Shown here: in pieces, positions 1 to 10,585 of the stretch
Position numbering within the stretch: position 1 is the first letter of the stretch
Layout of the letters: each line of letters starts with the position of its first letter
Assembly: GCF_030499535.1 (NCBI RefSeq)
Contig: NZ_JASTLB010000001.1
Location: 496,001 to 560,000, forward strand
DNA: 64,000 bases
Direction: 5' to 3'
Source of the DNA: Streptomyces sp. TG1A-8
Lineage (GTDB): Bacteria > Actinomycetota > Actinomycetes > Streptomycetales > Streptomycetaceae
Position numbers and translations under genes: made by a program
The notes under the pieces: model-generated
The model's input: only the letters and a program-made list of their open reading frames with translations
What the model was told of the DNA's origin: nothing
Database searches by the model: none

Positions 1-1
1 C

Positions 2-193
2 GTTGCCGTGTCCACGATGGAGCCCAGGAACGGACGGCGCGAGGACCTCCTCGAGGTGCTGGCCGAACTCGCTCCGCAGATCCGCGCCGAACCGGGGTGC
101 CTGTGCACCACTCGGTACACCGACCACACGGCGATGCCGACGGACCACTGCTGATCATCCAGAGGTTCGCTTCGATCGAGGCGTTCGAGGACG
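2..193 (+). pseudogene. ABM-type monooxygenase remnant, 5' end outside window
   Basis: Frame 2 reads AVSTMEPRNGRREDLLEVLA then AEPGCLCTTRYTDH, the usual beginning of an antibiotic-biosynthesis-monooxygenase (ABM) fold, and stops at a TGA near 150. The typical continuation (DGPLLIIQRFASIEAFE) is present in frame 1 from about 130, so a frameshift lies near 125-135. The reading then runs straight into transposase sequence near 194. ABM proteins are about 100 residues; this one lacks its start (outside the window) and its end. I read it as a gene broken by frameshift and by the adjoining insertion sequence. Confidence 0.55.
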
Positions 194-1190
194 GTGACCT
201 CTGCGAAGTCTCAGGTTCGGGCGGTGTTGCGGGCCCGGATCGTGCTCGCGGCAGCGGACGGGCTCGCCAACGGCGCCATCGCCCGGGAGCTGGAGATCAG
301 TACGAACACGGTGCGCAAGTGGCGGGGACGGTTCGCCGCCTGTGGGCCGGCCGGCCTTCGAGATGCCGAACGGTCGGGACGGCCGAGGACCTACGGGCCA
401 GCGGTGCGCATGACGGTCGTGGCCACCGCGACGAGCGAGCCGCCGCACCCGGAGGCGACCTGGTCGCATCGGGCCATCGCGCAACGGGTGGCCAGCACGT
501 GCTTCGCGTCGGTGTCTGCCTCCCAGGTCGGCCGGATCCTGGCGGACCTGGAGCTGAAACCGCACAAGGTCCGAGGCCGGCTCACCCGCCGGGACACCCC
601 CGACTTCTGGCAGCGGGCCGCCGACGTGTGCGCTCTCCATCTGGAACCGCCTAAGGGGGGCAGTCGTGCCATCGATCGACGAGAAGACCGCGATCGCCGC
701 CCGCTCGCGCCGGTATCCCGGGCGCCCCGCGCGCCCGGGAGAACCCGTCCGGCAGGAGTTCGAGTACCGGCGTCACGGCACCGCCTCCCTCGTCGCGGCA
801 CTCGACGTTCGCAGCGGTGAAGTACTCACCGAGGTGATCACGCGCAACGACGCGGTGACCTCCACCGGCTTTCTGGACCAACTCGACGCCGTCATCGCCC
901 CGGGGCACGAGGTCCACATCGTGCTCGGCAACGGCCCCTCGCACACCGCCAAGCGCACCAAGGCTTGGCTGGCCTTGCACCCGCGCGGGCAGGTCCGCTG
1001 GACCCCACCGCACGCCTCTTGGCTCAATCAGGCAGAGCTGTTCTTCTCCGCCCTGACCCGCGGGGTCGTGCGGCACGGCGACCTCGCCGGCCGCAACGAC
1101 CTGATCGAGAAGCTGGAGGCATACACGATCGGGCACAACGAGACCGCCAAGCCCTACCGGTGGACCTACGAAGGCACCCCACTCAAGGCA
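194..1190 (+). pseudogene. IS630-family transposase, frameshifted and catalytically dead
   Basis: Residues from 194 read RARIVLAAADGLANGAIARE and an HTH (TNTVRKWRGRF), the N-terminal helix-turn-helix of IS630-type DDE transposases, although about 30 usual N-terminal residues are missing. At the G-run near 655-660 the frame changes (+1): the rest of the DDE domain (SIDEK, then VEL-type motif NQAELFFS, ending YEGTPLKA) continues in frame 3 from about 666. One G fewer in that run would restore a single frame. The second catalytic Asp of the family's DN motif is Gly here (LGNG, codon 927-929), so even a frame-corrected protein should not transpose. No stop is retained at the usual end; the frame drifts into non-coding sequence. 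Confidence 0.8.
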
Positions 1191-1230
1191 GCCCGACCAC
1201 CACCCCTCCACGGACTTCCGCGGAGCAGCG
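194..1230 (+). mobile_element. Decayed IS630-like insertion sequence
   Basis: Extent is inferred from the transposase remnant plus a short downstream tail. I could not identify terminal inverted repeats or a TA target duplication, and the left end appears lost where it meets the ABM gene remnant, so the boundaries are approximate. Confidence 0.5.
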
Positions 1231-1547
1231 CTAGCGGACGGACCGGCCCGCGCGGGCACGCCCCCCGTCCCGGCCGGCCGGCAGGTCGACACCGTCCACG
1301 CCGGCCGGCGCCCGGCGGGCCCGGCGCGCTGCTCCCGGCGCGTGCGCGTCGGGGGTGTGCGGGGCGGGCTCGTGGAGCGGAGTGCAGTGGTTCGGGACCG
1401 GGCCTTCGGGGGTGCCTGCGCGCGCAGGGACCCGGCCGGTGGCCGCGGTTCCGCGAACGCCGGGCGGGCCGGCCGGGCGGCCGCCGGCGGACCGGCGCTC
1501 CGGGCCGGCCCTGCCGCCGAGCGGCCCGTGGTGGCCGGCCCGGGGCC
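1191..1547. other. Intergenic, no gene seen
   Basis: Very GC-rich DNA between the IS remnant and the convergent LysR gene. Several frames are open only because stop codons are rare at this base composition; none has a ribosome site or a recognisable domain. Confidence 0.5.
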
Positions 1548-2591
1548 CTACGGTCTTCGCGGACCGGCCGCCACGGGCCGCTTCCACCGCGCCGGCTCCG
1601 CGCGCAGGTCGCGGCACGCGTCCGGTGTGCCGCACGTGTCCGGGACCTCCGGCTCGGCGCGCGGACGCGCCCGCTCCAGCCATTCCCGGTAGGCCGGCGC
1701 CTCACGGGCCGCCGCCCAGTAGGACTTCTCCAGCTCCGGGTACGCGTCCTCCAAATCGTCCTCCGTACGGGCCGCGAGCAGCAGGCGTACGCCGATCGGG
1801 TCGCCCTCCAGGGGGCGGATCGCCAGGTCGGGGCGGGGGTGGGCGATGGGCTGACTGACCGTGACCACCTCACCGGTGGCGGCCAGTGAGTAAGCCGTGA
1901 GGTAGTCGCCGTGCAGCATCTCCGACTCCAGGCCCACCGCGCGCAGCGCCCGGCACAGGGCGTCCCACTCGCCGTCGACCGTGGAGTCGACCATCCAGCG
2001 GTCGCCGGCCAGGTCGGCGAGCCGCACCTGCCGCCGCGACGCCGCCGGATGATCTGCGGCGAGCGTGACGAACTGCGGTTCGCGCTCGACGAGTACGCGC
2101 AGGCACAGGCCCGGCGGAATGCGCAGCGGACTGCCCTCGACCTCGTGCACGAAGGCCACGTCGAGCCGGCCCGCGGCGACCATGGTCAGCAGGGAGTTGG
2201 CGGACACGTCCATCTGGAGCGTCGGTTCGATGCGCGGCACCCGGGCCCGCAGCCGACGCAGCCAGCCCGGGATGGCCCGGCTCGCCGTGGCGCCGATGCG
2301 CAGGTGGAAGCCGCCGGCGGCCCGGGCGGCCGCCGCCCTGGTCTCGGTGACGACCGCCGCGAACTCCGCCACCAGCGGCCTGGCCCGGCTGAGCACCGCC
2401 AGCCCCAACGGGGTGGGACGGCAGCCGGTCCGGTTGCGCACGAACAGCTGAGCATCGAGCGCGTGCTCGATGCGCCGCAATTGGGTGCTCAACGACGGCT
2501 GTGCCATGCCGAGTTGCCGAGCGGCTTTGTGCAGGCTGCCGGTGTCGGCGATGACGCAGAGAACGCGCAGGTGCCTCACCTCGAGCTCCAT
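1548..2591 (-). CDS. snpR: LysR-type regulator next to snapalysin gene (SnpR-like)
   Basis: 347-residue LysR-family activator. The N-terminal winged HTH is clear: [20 protein letters not shown], then [20 protein letters not shown]. It is followed by the periplasmic-binding-like effector domain (residues about 90-300) and a C-terminal extension rich in Pro and Arg. I start at the ATG at 2591 rather than the longer frame because the HTH begins there, as usual for LysR proteins. It is divergent from the snapalysin gene with a 182-bp shared promoter region, the classic snpR/snpA arrangement of Streptomyces, where the LysR protein activates the protease gene through T-N11-A sites. The name rests on this arrangement. 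Confidence 0.85.
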   Translation of the reverse strand: MELEVRHLRVLCVIADTGSLHKAARQLGMAQPSLSTQLRRIEHALDAQLFVRNRTGCRPTPLGLAVLSRARPLVAEFAAVVTETRAAAARAAGGFHLRIGATASRAIPGWLRRLRARVPRIEPTLQMDVSANSLLTMVAAGRLDVAFVHEVEGSPLRIPPGLCLRVLVEREPQFVTLAADHPAASRRQVRLADLAGDRWMVDSTVDGEWDALCRALRAVGLESEMLHGDYLTAYSLAATGEVVTVSQPIAHPRPDLAIRPLEGDPIGVRLLLAARTEDDLEDAYPELEKSYWAAAREAPAYREWLERARPRAEPEVPDTCGTPDACRDLRAEPARWKRPVAAGPRRP

Positions 2592-2773
2592 GGGGGGAGC
2601 GTAGGGCGGCGCGCGGCATGGCACCAGATGTTCAAATCCGACTGGAAGTGAACGAGTCGGCCGCCGATAGTCCCGTGTTATCCCCGGTTGCCATCATCCG
2701 CGCTCCCGTCGGCCTGCCTGAGACTCACTGGCAACCGACCGTTCGACCCCACAGGACGAGTAGGAGTCCCCCC
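2592..2773. promoter_or_regulatory. Divergent snpR/snpA promoter region
   Basis: 182 bp between the two divergent starts. It contains a TTCA-N14-TGAA type dyad at about 2631-2652 (TTCAAATCC...GGAAGTGAA), a plausible LysR-type site with T-N11-A character, and more AT-rich sequence around 2675-2700 than its surroundings. The exact operator is inferred. Confidence 0.4.
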
Positions 2774-3463
2774 ATGGCATCCTTCCGCACGCGCAACGGT
2801 TCGAAGAACCCCAGGAGACTCCTGGCCCTCGCGCTCGGCCTCGGCCTGGCCTCCGCCGCACTCGGCACCGCCGGCCCGGCGAGCGCGCAGGGCACCGCCC
2901 CGGCCCCGGCCCGCTCGGTCACCGCCGGCTACGTGGGCTCGGCGCAGGGCACCGCCGACAAGGCGTTCTTCGACGCCGTGCTGAAGTCGGTCGCGAAGCG
3001 GCAGGCCGGCCAGCCGTCCCTGAAGGCGGTGACCGTCTACTACAACGCCTCCCAGGCGCCGAGCTTCCGTACCCAGATATCGAGCGCCGCCTCCATCTGG
3101 AACAGCTCCGTGACGAACGTCAAGCTCCAGGCGACGTCGGGCAGCGGCGACTTCAACTACTACGAGGGCAACGACTCGCGCGGGTCCTACGCCTCCACCA
3201 ACGGCCACGGCAGCGGCTACATCTTCCTGGACTACGCGCAGAACCAGCAGTACGACTCGATCCGCGTCACCGCCCACGAGACCGGCCACGTGCTGGGCCT
3301 GCCGGACCACTACAGCGGCCCGTGCAGCGAGCTGATGTCGGGCGGCGGCCCCGGCCCGTCCTGCACCAACCGGTACCCGAACGCCACCGAGCGCTCGCGG
3401 GTCAACCAGTTGTGGGCCAACGGCCTGGCCAAGGCCCTCGCCGAGGTGAAGAAGGCGGGCTGA
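2774..3463 (+). CDS. snpA: Snapalysin, secreted small neutral metalloprotease
   Basis: 229-residue secreted M7-family zinc protease. Sec signal: basic N-terminus, hydrophobic [15 protein letters not shown] and cleavage after ASA near residue 38; a short pro-region follows. The zinc motif [11 protein letters not shown] gives ligands His168, His172 and Asp178 with catalytic Glu169, the HExxHxxGxxD pattern specific to snapalysin. The tail ([13 protein letters not shown]-like region, [10 protein letters not shown]) also matches the family. The start ATG at 2774 follows a GGAG-type site. A strong hairpin follows the stop. It hydrolyses milk-casein-type substrates outside the cell; expression is expected to depend on the divergent LysR protein. 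Confidence 0.93.
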   Translation: MASFRTRNGSKNPRRLLALALGLGLASAALGTAGPASAQGTAPAPARSVTAGYVGSAQGTADKAFFDAVLKSVAKRQAGQPSLKAVTVYYNASQAPSFRTQISSAASIWNSSVTNVKLQATSGSGDFNYYEGNDSRGSYASTNGHGSGYIFLDYAQNQQYDSIRVTAHETGHVLGLPDHYSGPCSELMSGGGPGPSCTNRYPNATERSRVNQLWANGLAKALAEVKKAG

Positions 3464-3516
3464 CCCTGCCGAACCGGGCGGGTGCGGGCTCCCCCACGGC
3501 CTTGTCCGCCCTCCGG

Positions 3517-3551
3517 GGCCCGGACCGCGGTACCGAACCGCGGTCCGGGCC
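3517..3551 (+). terminator. Rho-independent-type hairpin after snpA
   Basis: 15-bp perfect inverted repeat (GGCCCGGACCGCGG / mirror) with a 5-base loop, followed by GTTGT rather than a long U-tract, as is common in Streptomyces. Confidence 0.7.
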
Positions 3552-3679
3552 GTTGTCGTGCCCGGCGGCGGCCGGCCCCGACCCCACCGCCGCCACGCCC
3601 CCCGCGACCGGCGTGGCGCACGGGGTGGCCGCCGGGTCGGCTCCTGTCCGCCCGCTCCGGCCCGTGACCGGCGCCGGGT

Positions 3680-4444
3680 TCAGTCCCTGCGCACGTCGAC
3701 GTCGCCGTTGACCGTGGTCAGTGTCATGGCGGGGCCGCGACCGGTGTTCCGTGCGGGGGCGGCCACGGTGGCGCGGCCGTTCTCGGTGCCCGCGGTGACC
3801 CGGTACGCGGGGCTGTCGTGCGGAACGGTGACGTCGACCGAGCCGTTGGTGGTGGTCGCGGTGACGCCGGACGGCGCGGTGACACACGCCAGGACGACGT
3901 CCCCGTTGGTGGTCGCGCCGGTCAGCCGGCCCGCGGCGAGGGCGGAGGTGCGCACCGAGCCGTTGTGGGTGGACAGCCGCACCGCGGCGGCGCCGCGGCC
4001 GGAACGCGTCACCGTCACGTCGCCGTTGACGGTCGTCAGGTCCAGGGCGGCGGCGATGCCCGCGACGTCGATGCCGGCGTTGCGGGCGGTCACGGTGACG
4101 CCGACTCCGCCGGGGACGCCGACCCGGGGCATACGGGGGCACGGACCCCCGTCCGGGCTGCGGTCGGCGCAGGACAGGTCGAGGGTCCAGGTGTGGTCGC
4201 GGTGGGACCAGCGGTGCTCGACGCGGTCGTCCACGGTGGCCCGGTCGCCGTCGGTGGGGCGCAGTCGCAGCCCGTCGTCGGTGGTGATGATGAGGTTGTT
4301 CCCCGGTGCCCCGAAGACCGGGGCTTCCGTCCCGGCCCCGCCGCCGGACCCCTCGTCCCCGTGGCCCGCGCACGACACGGCGGCGGGTAGCGCCGCCAGT
4401 ACGGCGGTCAAGCGCAGCAGGTGCCTTCTCGTCCTCGCCCTCAT
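3680..4444 (-). CDS. Lipoprotein with DUF4097-like beta-repeat domain
   Basis: About 254 residues from the ATG at 4444; longer starts at 4477 (ATG) or 4492 (GTG) are possible and none has a strong ribosome site. The N-terminus has RARTRR, a hydrophobic stretch LLRLTAVLAALPAAV and a lipobox ending in SCAG, so it should be exported and lipidated at that Cys. The rest is made of short repeats such as LTTVNGDVTV, TTNGDVVLA, TTTNGSVDVTV and LTTVNGDVDV, the hallmark of DUF4097 (putative adhesin, beta-helix-like) proteins. Function is unknown. It is convergent with snpA. Confidence 0.8.
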   Translation of the reverse strand: MRARTRRHLLRLTAVLAALPAAVSCAGHGDEGSGGGAGTEAPVFGAPGNNLIITTDDGLRLRPTDGDRATVDDRVEHRWSHRDHTWTLDLSCADRSPDGGPCPRMPRVGVPGGVGVTVTARNAGIDVAGIAAALDLTTVNGDVTVTRSGRGAAAVRLSTHNGSVRTSALAAGRLTGATTNGDVVLACVTAPSGVTATTTNGSVDVTVPHDSPAYRVTAGTENGRATVAAPARNTGRGPAMTLTTVNGDVDVRRD

Positions 4445-6554
<2,110 letters not shown>

Positions 6555-6570
6555 CCGGTCCGCCCCCGCG

Positions 6571-6618
6571 TGCTGCCCGGGTCACCGTCGAGGGGGGACG
6601 ACGGTGACCCGGGCAGCA
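6571..6618 (+). terminator. Strong hairpin after xylanase gene
   Basis: 20-bp perfect stem (TGCTGCCCGGGTCACCGTCG and its complement) with an 8-base loop, 16 bp after the stop. Confidence 0.85.
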
Positions 6619-6960
6619 GCCGGTACGGGCCGGACGCCGGACCACGGCTCCTGCGACGGCGTCGGCGCCCGGCCCCGCGCGGGGCCGGGCGCCGAGGTGT
6701 TTCTCGAAGGGCAGCAGGCCGACGGTCCCGGGGCCGGCCTCCGTGTCGGACGACAGCCGGTGGCCGGAGACGGGTTCCGGGCCTCCGGCTGGCCCGGCCC
6801 GGTGGTCGGGTGCACCCGCCGGCGTCCGCCGCTGCGCCCGTGCCCGCGTGCCGGACCACCCGGCCCCCCGTTCGGGCCGGAGGGGCGCGGGGCCCGCCAC
6901 CGCGTCCGCCGGCACCGGCACGTCGCGCGGGCGGCGCGATGCCGCCGGACGGGCCGGGAT
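6619..6960. other. Intergenic, no gene seen
   Basis: GC-rich sequence upstream of the DUF4232 gene. Overlapping open frames on both strands lack ribosome sites and recognisable motifs. Confidence 0.4.
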
Positions 6961-7006
6961 CGCGAACCTTTTCCGCACTTACCGCGAACCTTTTCCGCAC
7001 GTGCGG
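6961..7006. promoter_or_regulatory. Two 18-bp direct repeats, operator-like
   Basis: CGCGAACCTTTTCCGCAC occurs at 6961-6978 and 6983-7000 with a 22-bp period (two helical turns). The second copy is followed by GTGCGG, making the palindrome CCGCACGTGCGG at 6995-7006. It lies 58-103 bp upstream of the DUF4232 gene. The binding protein is unknown. Confidence 0.6.
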
Positions 7007-7063
7007 CATCTCACCGGGGGAAGGCGAACTCAAGAGCCGAAAACGAAGGGGAGAACGCTCATC

Positions 7064-7660
7064 ATGACCCAGCACCAGAGCCGCACGCCTCGGACCGCCA
7101 CGGCCACCCGCACCGGCCGGCGCCGCCCGCACCTCGTACGCGCGACGCTCGCCGCGACCACCGTCGCCGCACTGGGCGTCGCGGGCGCGGGCGCCGCGCA
7201 GGCCGCCGGGGCGGCCACCGCGACCGCGACGCCCACCTGCTCCGTGTCCGGCCTGAGCGCCTCGTTCGGCGAGAGCCTGGCCGGTGGCATGAACCACCAG
7301 GGCGTGGTGGTCAAGCTCCGGAACACCAGCGCCCGCACCTGCCTGCTGCGGGGGTACCCGGGCCTCGGCCTGGAGGACTCCGCCCACCGGACGCTGCACT
7401 CGACCACCCACTGGGGCGACACCTGGTACACCAGGAGCCCCGCCAAGTCCACGCTGACCCTCCGGAAGGGGCAGAGCGCCGAGGCGGTCATATCCTGGAC
7501 GCACGCCAACACCGGCACGCCCGACGCCGTCCACGCCGCGTACCTCCAGATCACCCCGCCGGCCGCGACCGGCCACAAGACCCTCGGGTTCCCGCAGTGG
7601 GTCGACAGCGGCGACCTCCGGGTCACCGCCCTCGCCTACCGGGTGCACGTCGACGGCTGA
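7064..7660 (+). CDS. Secreted DUF4232-domain protein
   Basis: 198 residues. A long basic N-region (RTGRRRPHLVRA) and hydrophobic segment (TLAATTVAALGVAGAGAAQA) form a signal peptide cleaved near AQAAG. The mature part has the DUF4232 pattern: CSVSGLSASFGES, VVVKLRNTSARTCLLRGYPG with paired Cys, and a C-terminal beta-rich region. Such proteins are exported and of unknown function. The ATG at 7064 is preceded by GAAGGGGAGAACG. Directly repeated 18-mers upstream suggest specific control. Confidence 0.85.
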   Translation: MTQHQSRTPRTATATRTGRRRPHLVRATLAATTVAALGVAGAGAAQAAGAATATATPTCSVSGLSASFGESLAGGMNHQGVVVKLRNTSARTCLLRGYPGLGLEDSAHRTLHSTTHWGDTWYTRSPAKSTLTLRKGQSAEAVISWTHANTGTPDAVHAAYLQITPPAATGHKTLGFPQWVDSGDLRVTALAYRVHVDG

Positions 7661-7900
7661 GGGCGGTGCGGGCGGGCCCTGCCGGCCGGGCGTCCGTCGC
7701 CGAGCCGTCGCCGAGTCGTCGGGGACGGACGGGTCCCCGTGCCGGCGCCCTCCGGCGGCCGCGTCGGGCCGCCGGACGGCGGTGAGCGCAGCGGCTGCGG
7801 CAGGGCCGAAAGGCCGGTCACGTCCGCGCCCTGCGCGTCGCCGGCGGTACACCGGCTCGCGGTCCTTGCCCGACGGCCCCCGCACGGGTGGCGGGCGCCG

Positions 7901-8173
7901 TCAGGGGCAGTCGCCGGACCAGTCGAAGCGGCCGCGGTCGCCGGGGCGCGGGTCGTACAGTGCGCGCCCGCCGGCGCCGAACGCCCCCAGCTCGGTGGGG
8001 AGGGAGACCCCGGCCCCGATCTCCTCGGCCGTCCAGCCGGTGATGTCGAGCAGCAGGCCGTCCAGTGGACCGCCGACCAGTTCGGCGTACGTCTGGCCGG
8101 GGCGCGGGCCCGGGTGGTCGTGGTCGGTGCCGTAGACGCGGCCGCGCAGCAGCTGCTCATCGTCGCCATTCAT
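7901..8173 (-). CDS. Conserved hypothetical protein, 90 aa
   Basis: Start ATG at 8173 with a GGAAAG-type site; the longer frame to 8248 is less likely. It reads YAELVGGPLDGLLLDITGWT, then a polar C-terminus ending RGRFDWSGDCP. I recognise it only as the kind of small soluble protein found conserved in Streptomyces; no function can be assigned. No signal peptide or membrane segment is visible. Confidence 0.7.
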   Translation of the reverse strand: MNGDDEQLLRGRVYGTDHDHPGPRPGQTYAELVGGPLDGLLLDITGWTAEEIGAGVSLPTELGAFGAGGRALYDPRPGDRGRFDWSGDCP

Positions 8174-8353
8174 GCCGTCCAGCTTTCCAGCCGCCACTGA
8201 CAGCGCGGCTGTCCGGGGGACGGGGCCCACCCTCCGCCCCGGGTTCACCGGCCCGGGCGCGGAGGCGCGGGAGCCGGGCGCCGGCTCCGCGGCACCTGCC
8301 GCCCAGGAGGGGCGGCAGCGGTCCGCGGGTCCGCCGGGCGCCGGGAGGGCGGC

Positions 8354-8581
8354 TCACTCCTCCCGGGGCCCGATCTCCTTCCCCGCCGCGTCCCGGACGG
8401 TGATCGCCAGCATCGGGCAGATGTCGGAGGCCTCCAGGGCCCGGTCGTCGCCCTCCGGGATGCGCTCGCTCACCGGGCGTGCGCGATCGTCGCCGTTCAG
8501 GGTGAACAGGTCCGGGGCGGCGCCGGCGCACATGCCGGAGCCGATGCAGCGGTCGGGGGCGACCTGCAGGTGCCAGCTCAT
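8354..8581 (-). CDS. 3Fe-4S ferredoxin, partner of the adjacent P450
   Basis: 75 residues from the ATG at 8581 (a GTG at 8596 would add five). Cys12 and Cys18 in CIGSGMC plus Cys55 in ICP are the only cluster ligands, with Gly/Met where a fourth Cys would stand, so this is a single [3Fe-4S] cluster of the Streptomyces P450-partner type. The acidic surface suits docking to the P450. The start lies 8 bp after the P450 stop, so the two are co-transcribed and probably translationally coupled; the ferredoxin would pass electrons from a reductase to the P450. Confidence 0.92.
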   Translation of the reverse strand: MSWHLQVAPDRCIGSGMCAGAAPDLFTLNGDDRARPVSERIPEGDDRALEASDICPMLAITVRDAAGKEIGPREE

Positions 8582-8589
8582 GCGCCGCC

Positions 8590-9780
8590 TCACCACCCCA
8601 CCGGCATGACGCGGGGGCCGCGCACCAGCATCTCGGTCTTCCAGGTGATGTCACCGGCCAGGTGCAGCCGGGGGAACCGGGCGACCAGCGCGCCGATGGC
8701 CTCCTGGAGTTCGAGGCGGGCCAGGGGCGCACCGAGGCAGTGGTGGACGCCGTGGCCGAAGCCCAGGTGGGGGTTGCCGGTGCGGGAGATGTCGAGCGTG
8801 CCGGCGGCGGTGAAGCGCAGCGCGTCGCGGTTGGCCGCGCCGATGGCGACCAGCACCGGCTCCCCGGCCCGCACCAGGGTGCCGCCGACCTCGACGTCCT
8901 GTGTGGCGTAGCGGGGCTGGCCGGCTCCGCTGCCCAGGGGGACGAACCGCAGCAGTTCCTCGACCGCGCCCGTGATGAGCGCGGGCTCGGCGCGCAGGCG
9001 GGACAGCTGCCCGGGGTGGTCGAGGAGGGTGAGCACGAAGTTGGGGATCTGGGTGGCGGTGGTCTCGTGGCCGGCGACGAGGATGCCGACGCACAGATCG
9101 ACGAGTTCCAGCTCGGACAGCCGGTCGCCGTGATCGCGTGCCTCGATCAGTGCCGTCATGAGGTCGTCCCGGGGCTGCTCGCGGTGCCCGGTGATCAGCC
9201 GGGCCATGTACGCGCGCAGCTCGTCGCGGTTGCGGTGGAACTCCTCGGCGGTGAGCGAGCTGGTGGACAGGGCGGCGTCGCTCCACTCGCGGAACCGCGG
9301 ACGGTCCTCCTCGGGCACGCCGAGGAGACGGCAGATCACCGCGACCGGAATGGGCAGGGCGTAGCGGTCGACCAGGTCGGCCGGCGGGCCCGCCGCCTCC
9401 ATCCCGTCCAGCAGGGTGGATGTCAGCTGCCTGACCTGGGGGCGGAGCTTCTCGACCTGGCGCACCGTGAACGCCTTGGCGACCAGCGAGCGCAGCCGGG
9501 TGTGGTCGGGCGGGTCCATGCTCAGGATCCCGCTGTCCCGCCTGCCGGCGGAGGCGCGCGGCTCGTCGTGTTCGCGGCCCAGCGCCCGGCTGAAGCGCTG
9601 GTCGCCGAGGACCAGCCGGGCGTCCGCGTAGCGGGTGGCGAGCCAGGCAGGCTCCCCGTAGGGCATCTGGACGCGTAAGAGGCCCGGGGTGTCGCGGGCT
9701 CGTCCGTACGCTTCGGACAGTGCCAGGCCCCGGCTGGAGTTGAAGGGGTAGGCGAGGGGTGCGTGGTCCGCCGTCGTCAT
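8590..9780 (-). CDS. Cytochrome P450 monooxygenase
   Basis: 396 residues, soluble class I bacterial P450. I-helix AGHETTAT with the acid-alcohol pair near residue 240, K-helix ELLR (ExxR), and heme loop FGHGVHHCLGAPLAR with the ligand Cys348. Start ATG at 9780 is preceded by AGAGAGGC. A ferredoxin gene follows directly. The promoter is overlapped by a perfect 18-bp palindrome just upstream, presumably the site of the divergent TetR protein, so the P450 is probably induced by a small ligand. The substrate cannot be told from sequence. Confidence 0.95.
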   Translation of the reverse strand: MTTADHAPLAYPFNSSRGLALSEAYGRARDTPGLLRVQMPYGEPAWLATRYADARLVLGDQRFSRALGREHDEPRASAGRRDSGILSMDPPDHTRLRSLVAKAFTVRQVEKLRPQVRQLTSTLLDGMEAAGPPADLVDRYALPIPVAVICRLLGVPEEDRPRFREWSDAALSTSSLTAEEFHRNRDELRAYMARLITGHREQPRDDLMTALIEARDHGDRLSELELVDLCVGILVAGHETTATQIPNFVLTLLDHPGQLSRLRAEPALITGAVEELLRFVPLGSGAGQPRYATQDVEVGGTLVRAGEPVLVAIGAANRDALRFTAAGTLDISRTGNPHLGFGHGVHHCLGAPLARLELQEAIGALVARFPRLHLAGDITWKTEMLVRGPRVMPVGW

Positions 9781-9791
9781 CGCTGCCTCTC

Positions 9792-9809
9792 TGTAAGCAT
9801 GTGCTTACA
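9792..9809. promoter_or_regulatory. TetR-type palindromic operator
   Basis: TGTAAGCATGTGCTTACA: two perfect 8-bp arms around a TG centre, only 12 bp before the P450 start, so a bound repressor would block RNA polymerase or a leaderless-like start. Regulation of the P450 by the divergent TetR gene is inferred. Confidence 0.75.
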
Positions 9810-9843
9810 ACCTAGGTGGCGTCCGCCGGGCGGGCAACGACGC

Positions 9844-9856
9844 TAACCAGCCGTTA
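9844..9856. promoter_or_regulatory. Weak TAAC-N5-GTTA dyad in the same intergenic region
   Basis: TAACCAGCCGTTA lies between the main operator and the TetR start. It is related to the main site by TAAC/GTTA only, so it may be a second, weaker site for autoregulation. Confidence 0.3.
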
Positions 9857-9909
9857 CGCTGACGGGCCCTCGGCAGGCGCGAGCGGGCCACGGCGGGAAG
9901 GAGCACGGG

Positions 9910-10560
9910 GTGGACACCAGCGGGCACACGGGCGGTCACGAGCGGCCCGGAGGCGGTCTTGCGCACGAGGAGTCGTTCCACCGTCCCCGCGACGCCCGGG
10001 CGACCCGCACCCGCATCCTCGACGCGGCCGGAGCGCTCTTCGCCGAACGCGGGTACGAGGGGGCCACGGTCCGCGACATCGCCGGCCGCGCCGGGGTCAA
10101 CCAGGCGCTGATATTCCGTTACTTCGGTTCCAAGCAGGCGCTGCTCACCGAGGTCATGGCGCAGGGGGGCAAGGAGCAGCTGACCAGCACGCCCCCGGAC
10201 CGGCTGTTCGAGACCGCCCTGCGGGGCGTTCTGGCGGGGGGCGGCGCGGCCGGCCCGGACCGGCTGCTGGCCGTCTACCTGCGCTCCATCGGCAGCGCCG
10301 ACGCCGCCCCCGACACGGTCCGCGCACTGGGCGACGAGTACGCCGCCGTGCTCGCCGCCCTCTCCCCCGCCGACGACAGCGGCCTGCGCGCCCAGCTCGC
10401 CATGGCCTGGCTGCTCGGCATCGGCCTGATGCGGGTGGTGGTCCACCAGGAACCCCTGGCGAGCGCGGAACCCGACGAGGTCTGCGCCCACGTCCTCACG
10501 GCACTCGAACAGCTCCTGGGCGGCGGGGAGGGGTCCGGTCGCGTCCGCCGGGCCGGCTGA
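9910..10560 (+). CDS. TetR-family repressor, probable regulator of the P450
   Basis: 216 residues. The N-terminal 30 residues are low-complexity, then a TetR HTH: TRTRILDAAGALFAERGYEG, ATVRDIAGRAGVNQALIFRY and FGSKQALL. The C-terminal ligand-binding domain (about 100-205) resembles the TetR_C group of actinobacterial regulators. GTG start at 9910 with AAGGAG 7 bp before. It is divergent from the P450 gene, with the palindrome TGTAAGCATGTGCTTACA between. Ligand unknown. Confidence 0.92.
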   Translation: MDTSGHTGGHERPGGGLAHEESFHRPRDARATRTRILDAAGALFAERGYEGATVRDIAGRAGVNQALIFRYFGSKQALLTEVMAQGGKEQLTSTPPDRLFETALRGVLAGGGAAGPDRLLAVYLRSIGSADAAPDTVRALGDEYAAVLAALSPADDSGLRAQLAMAWLLGIGLMRVVVHQEPLASAEPDEVCAHVLTALEQLLGGGEGSGRVRRAG

Positions 10561-10585
10561 GGCGGAGCGCGGTGCGGGCGCCGGG

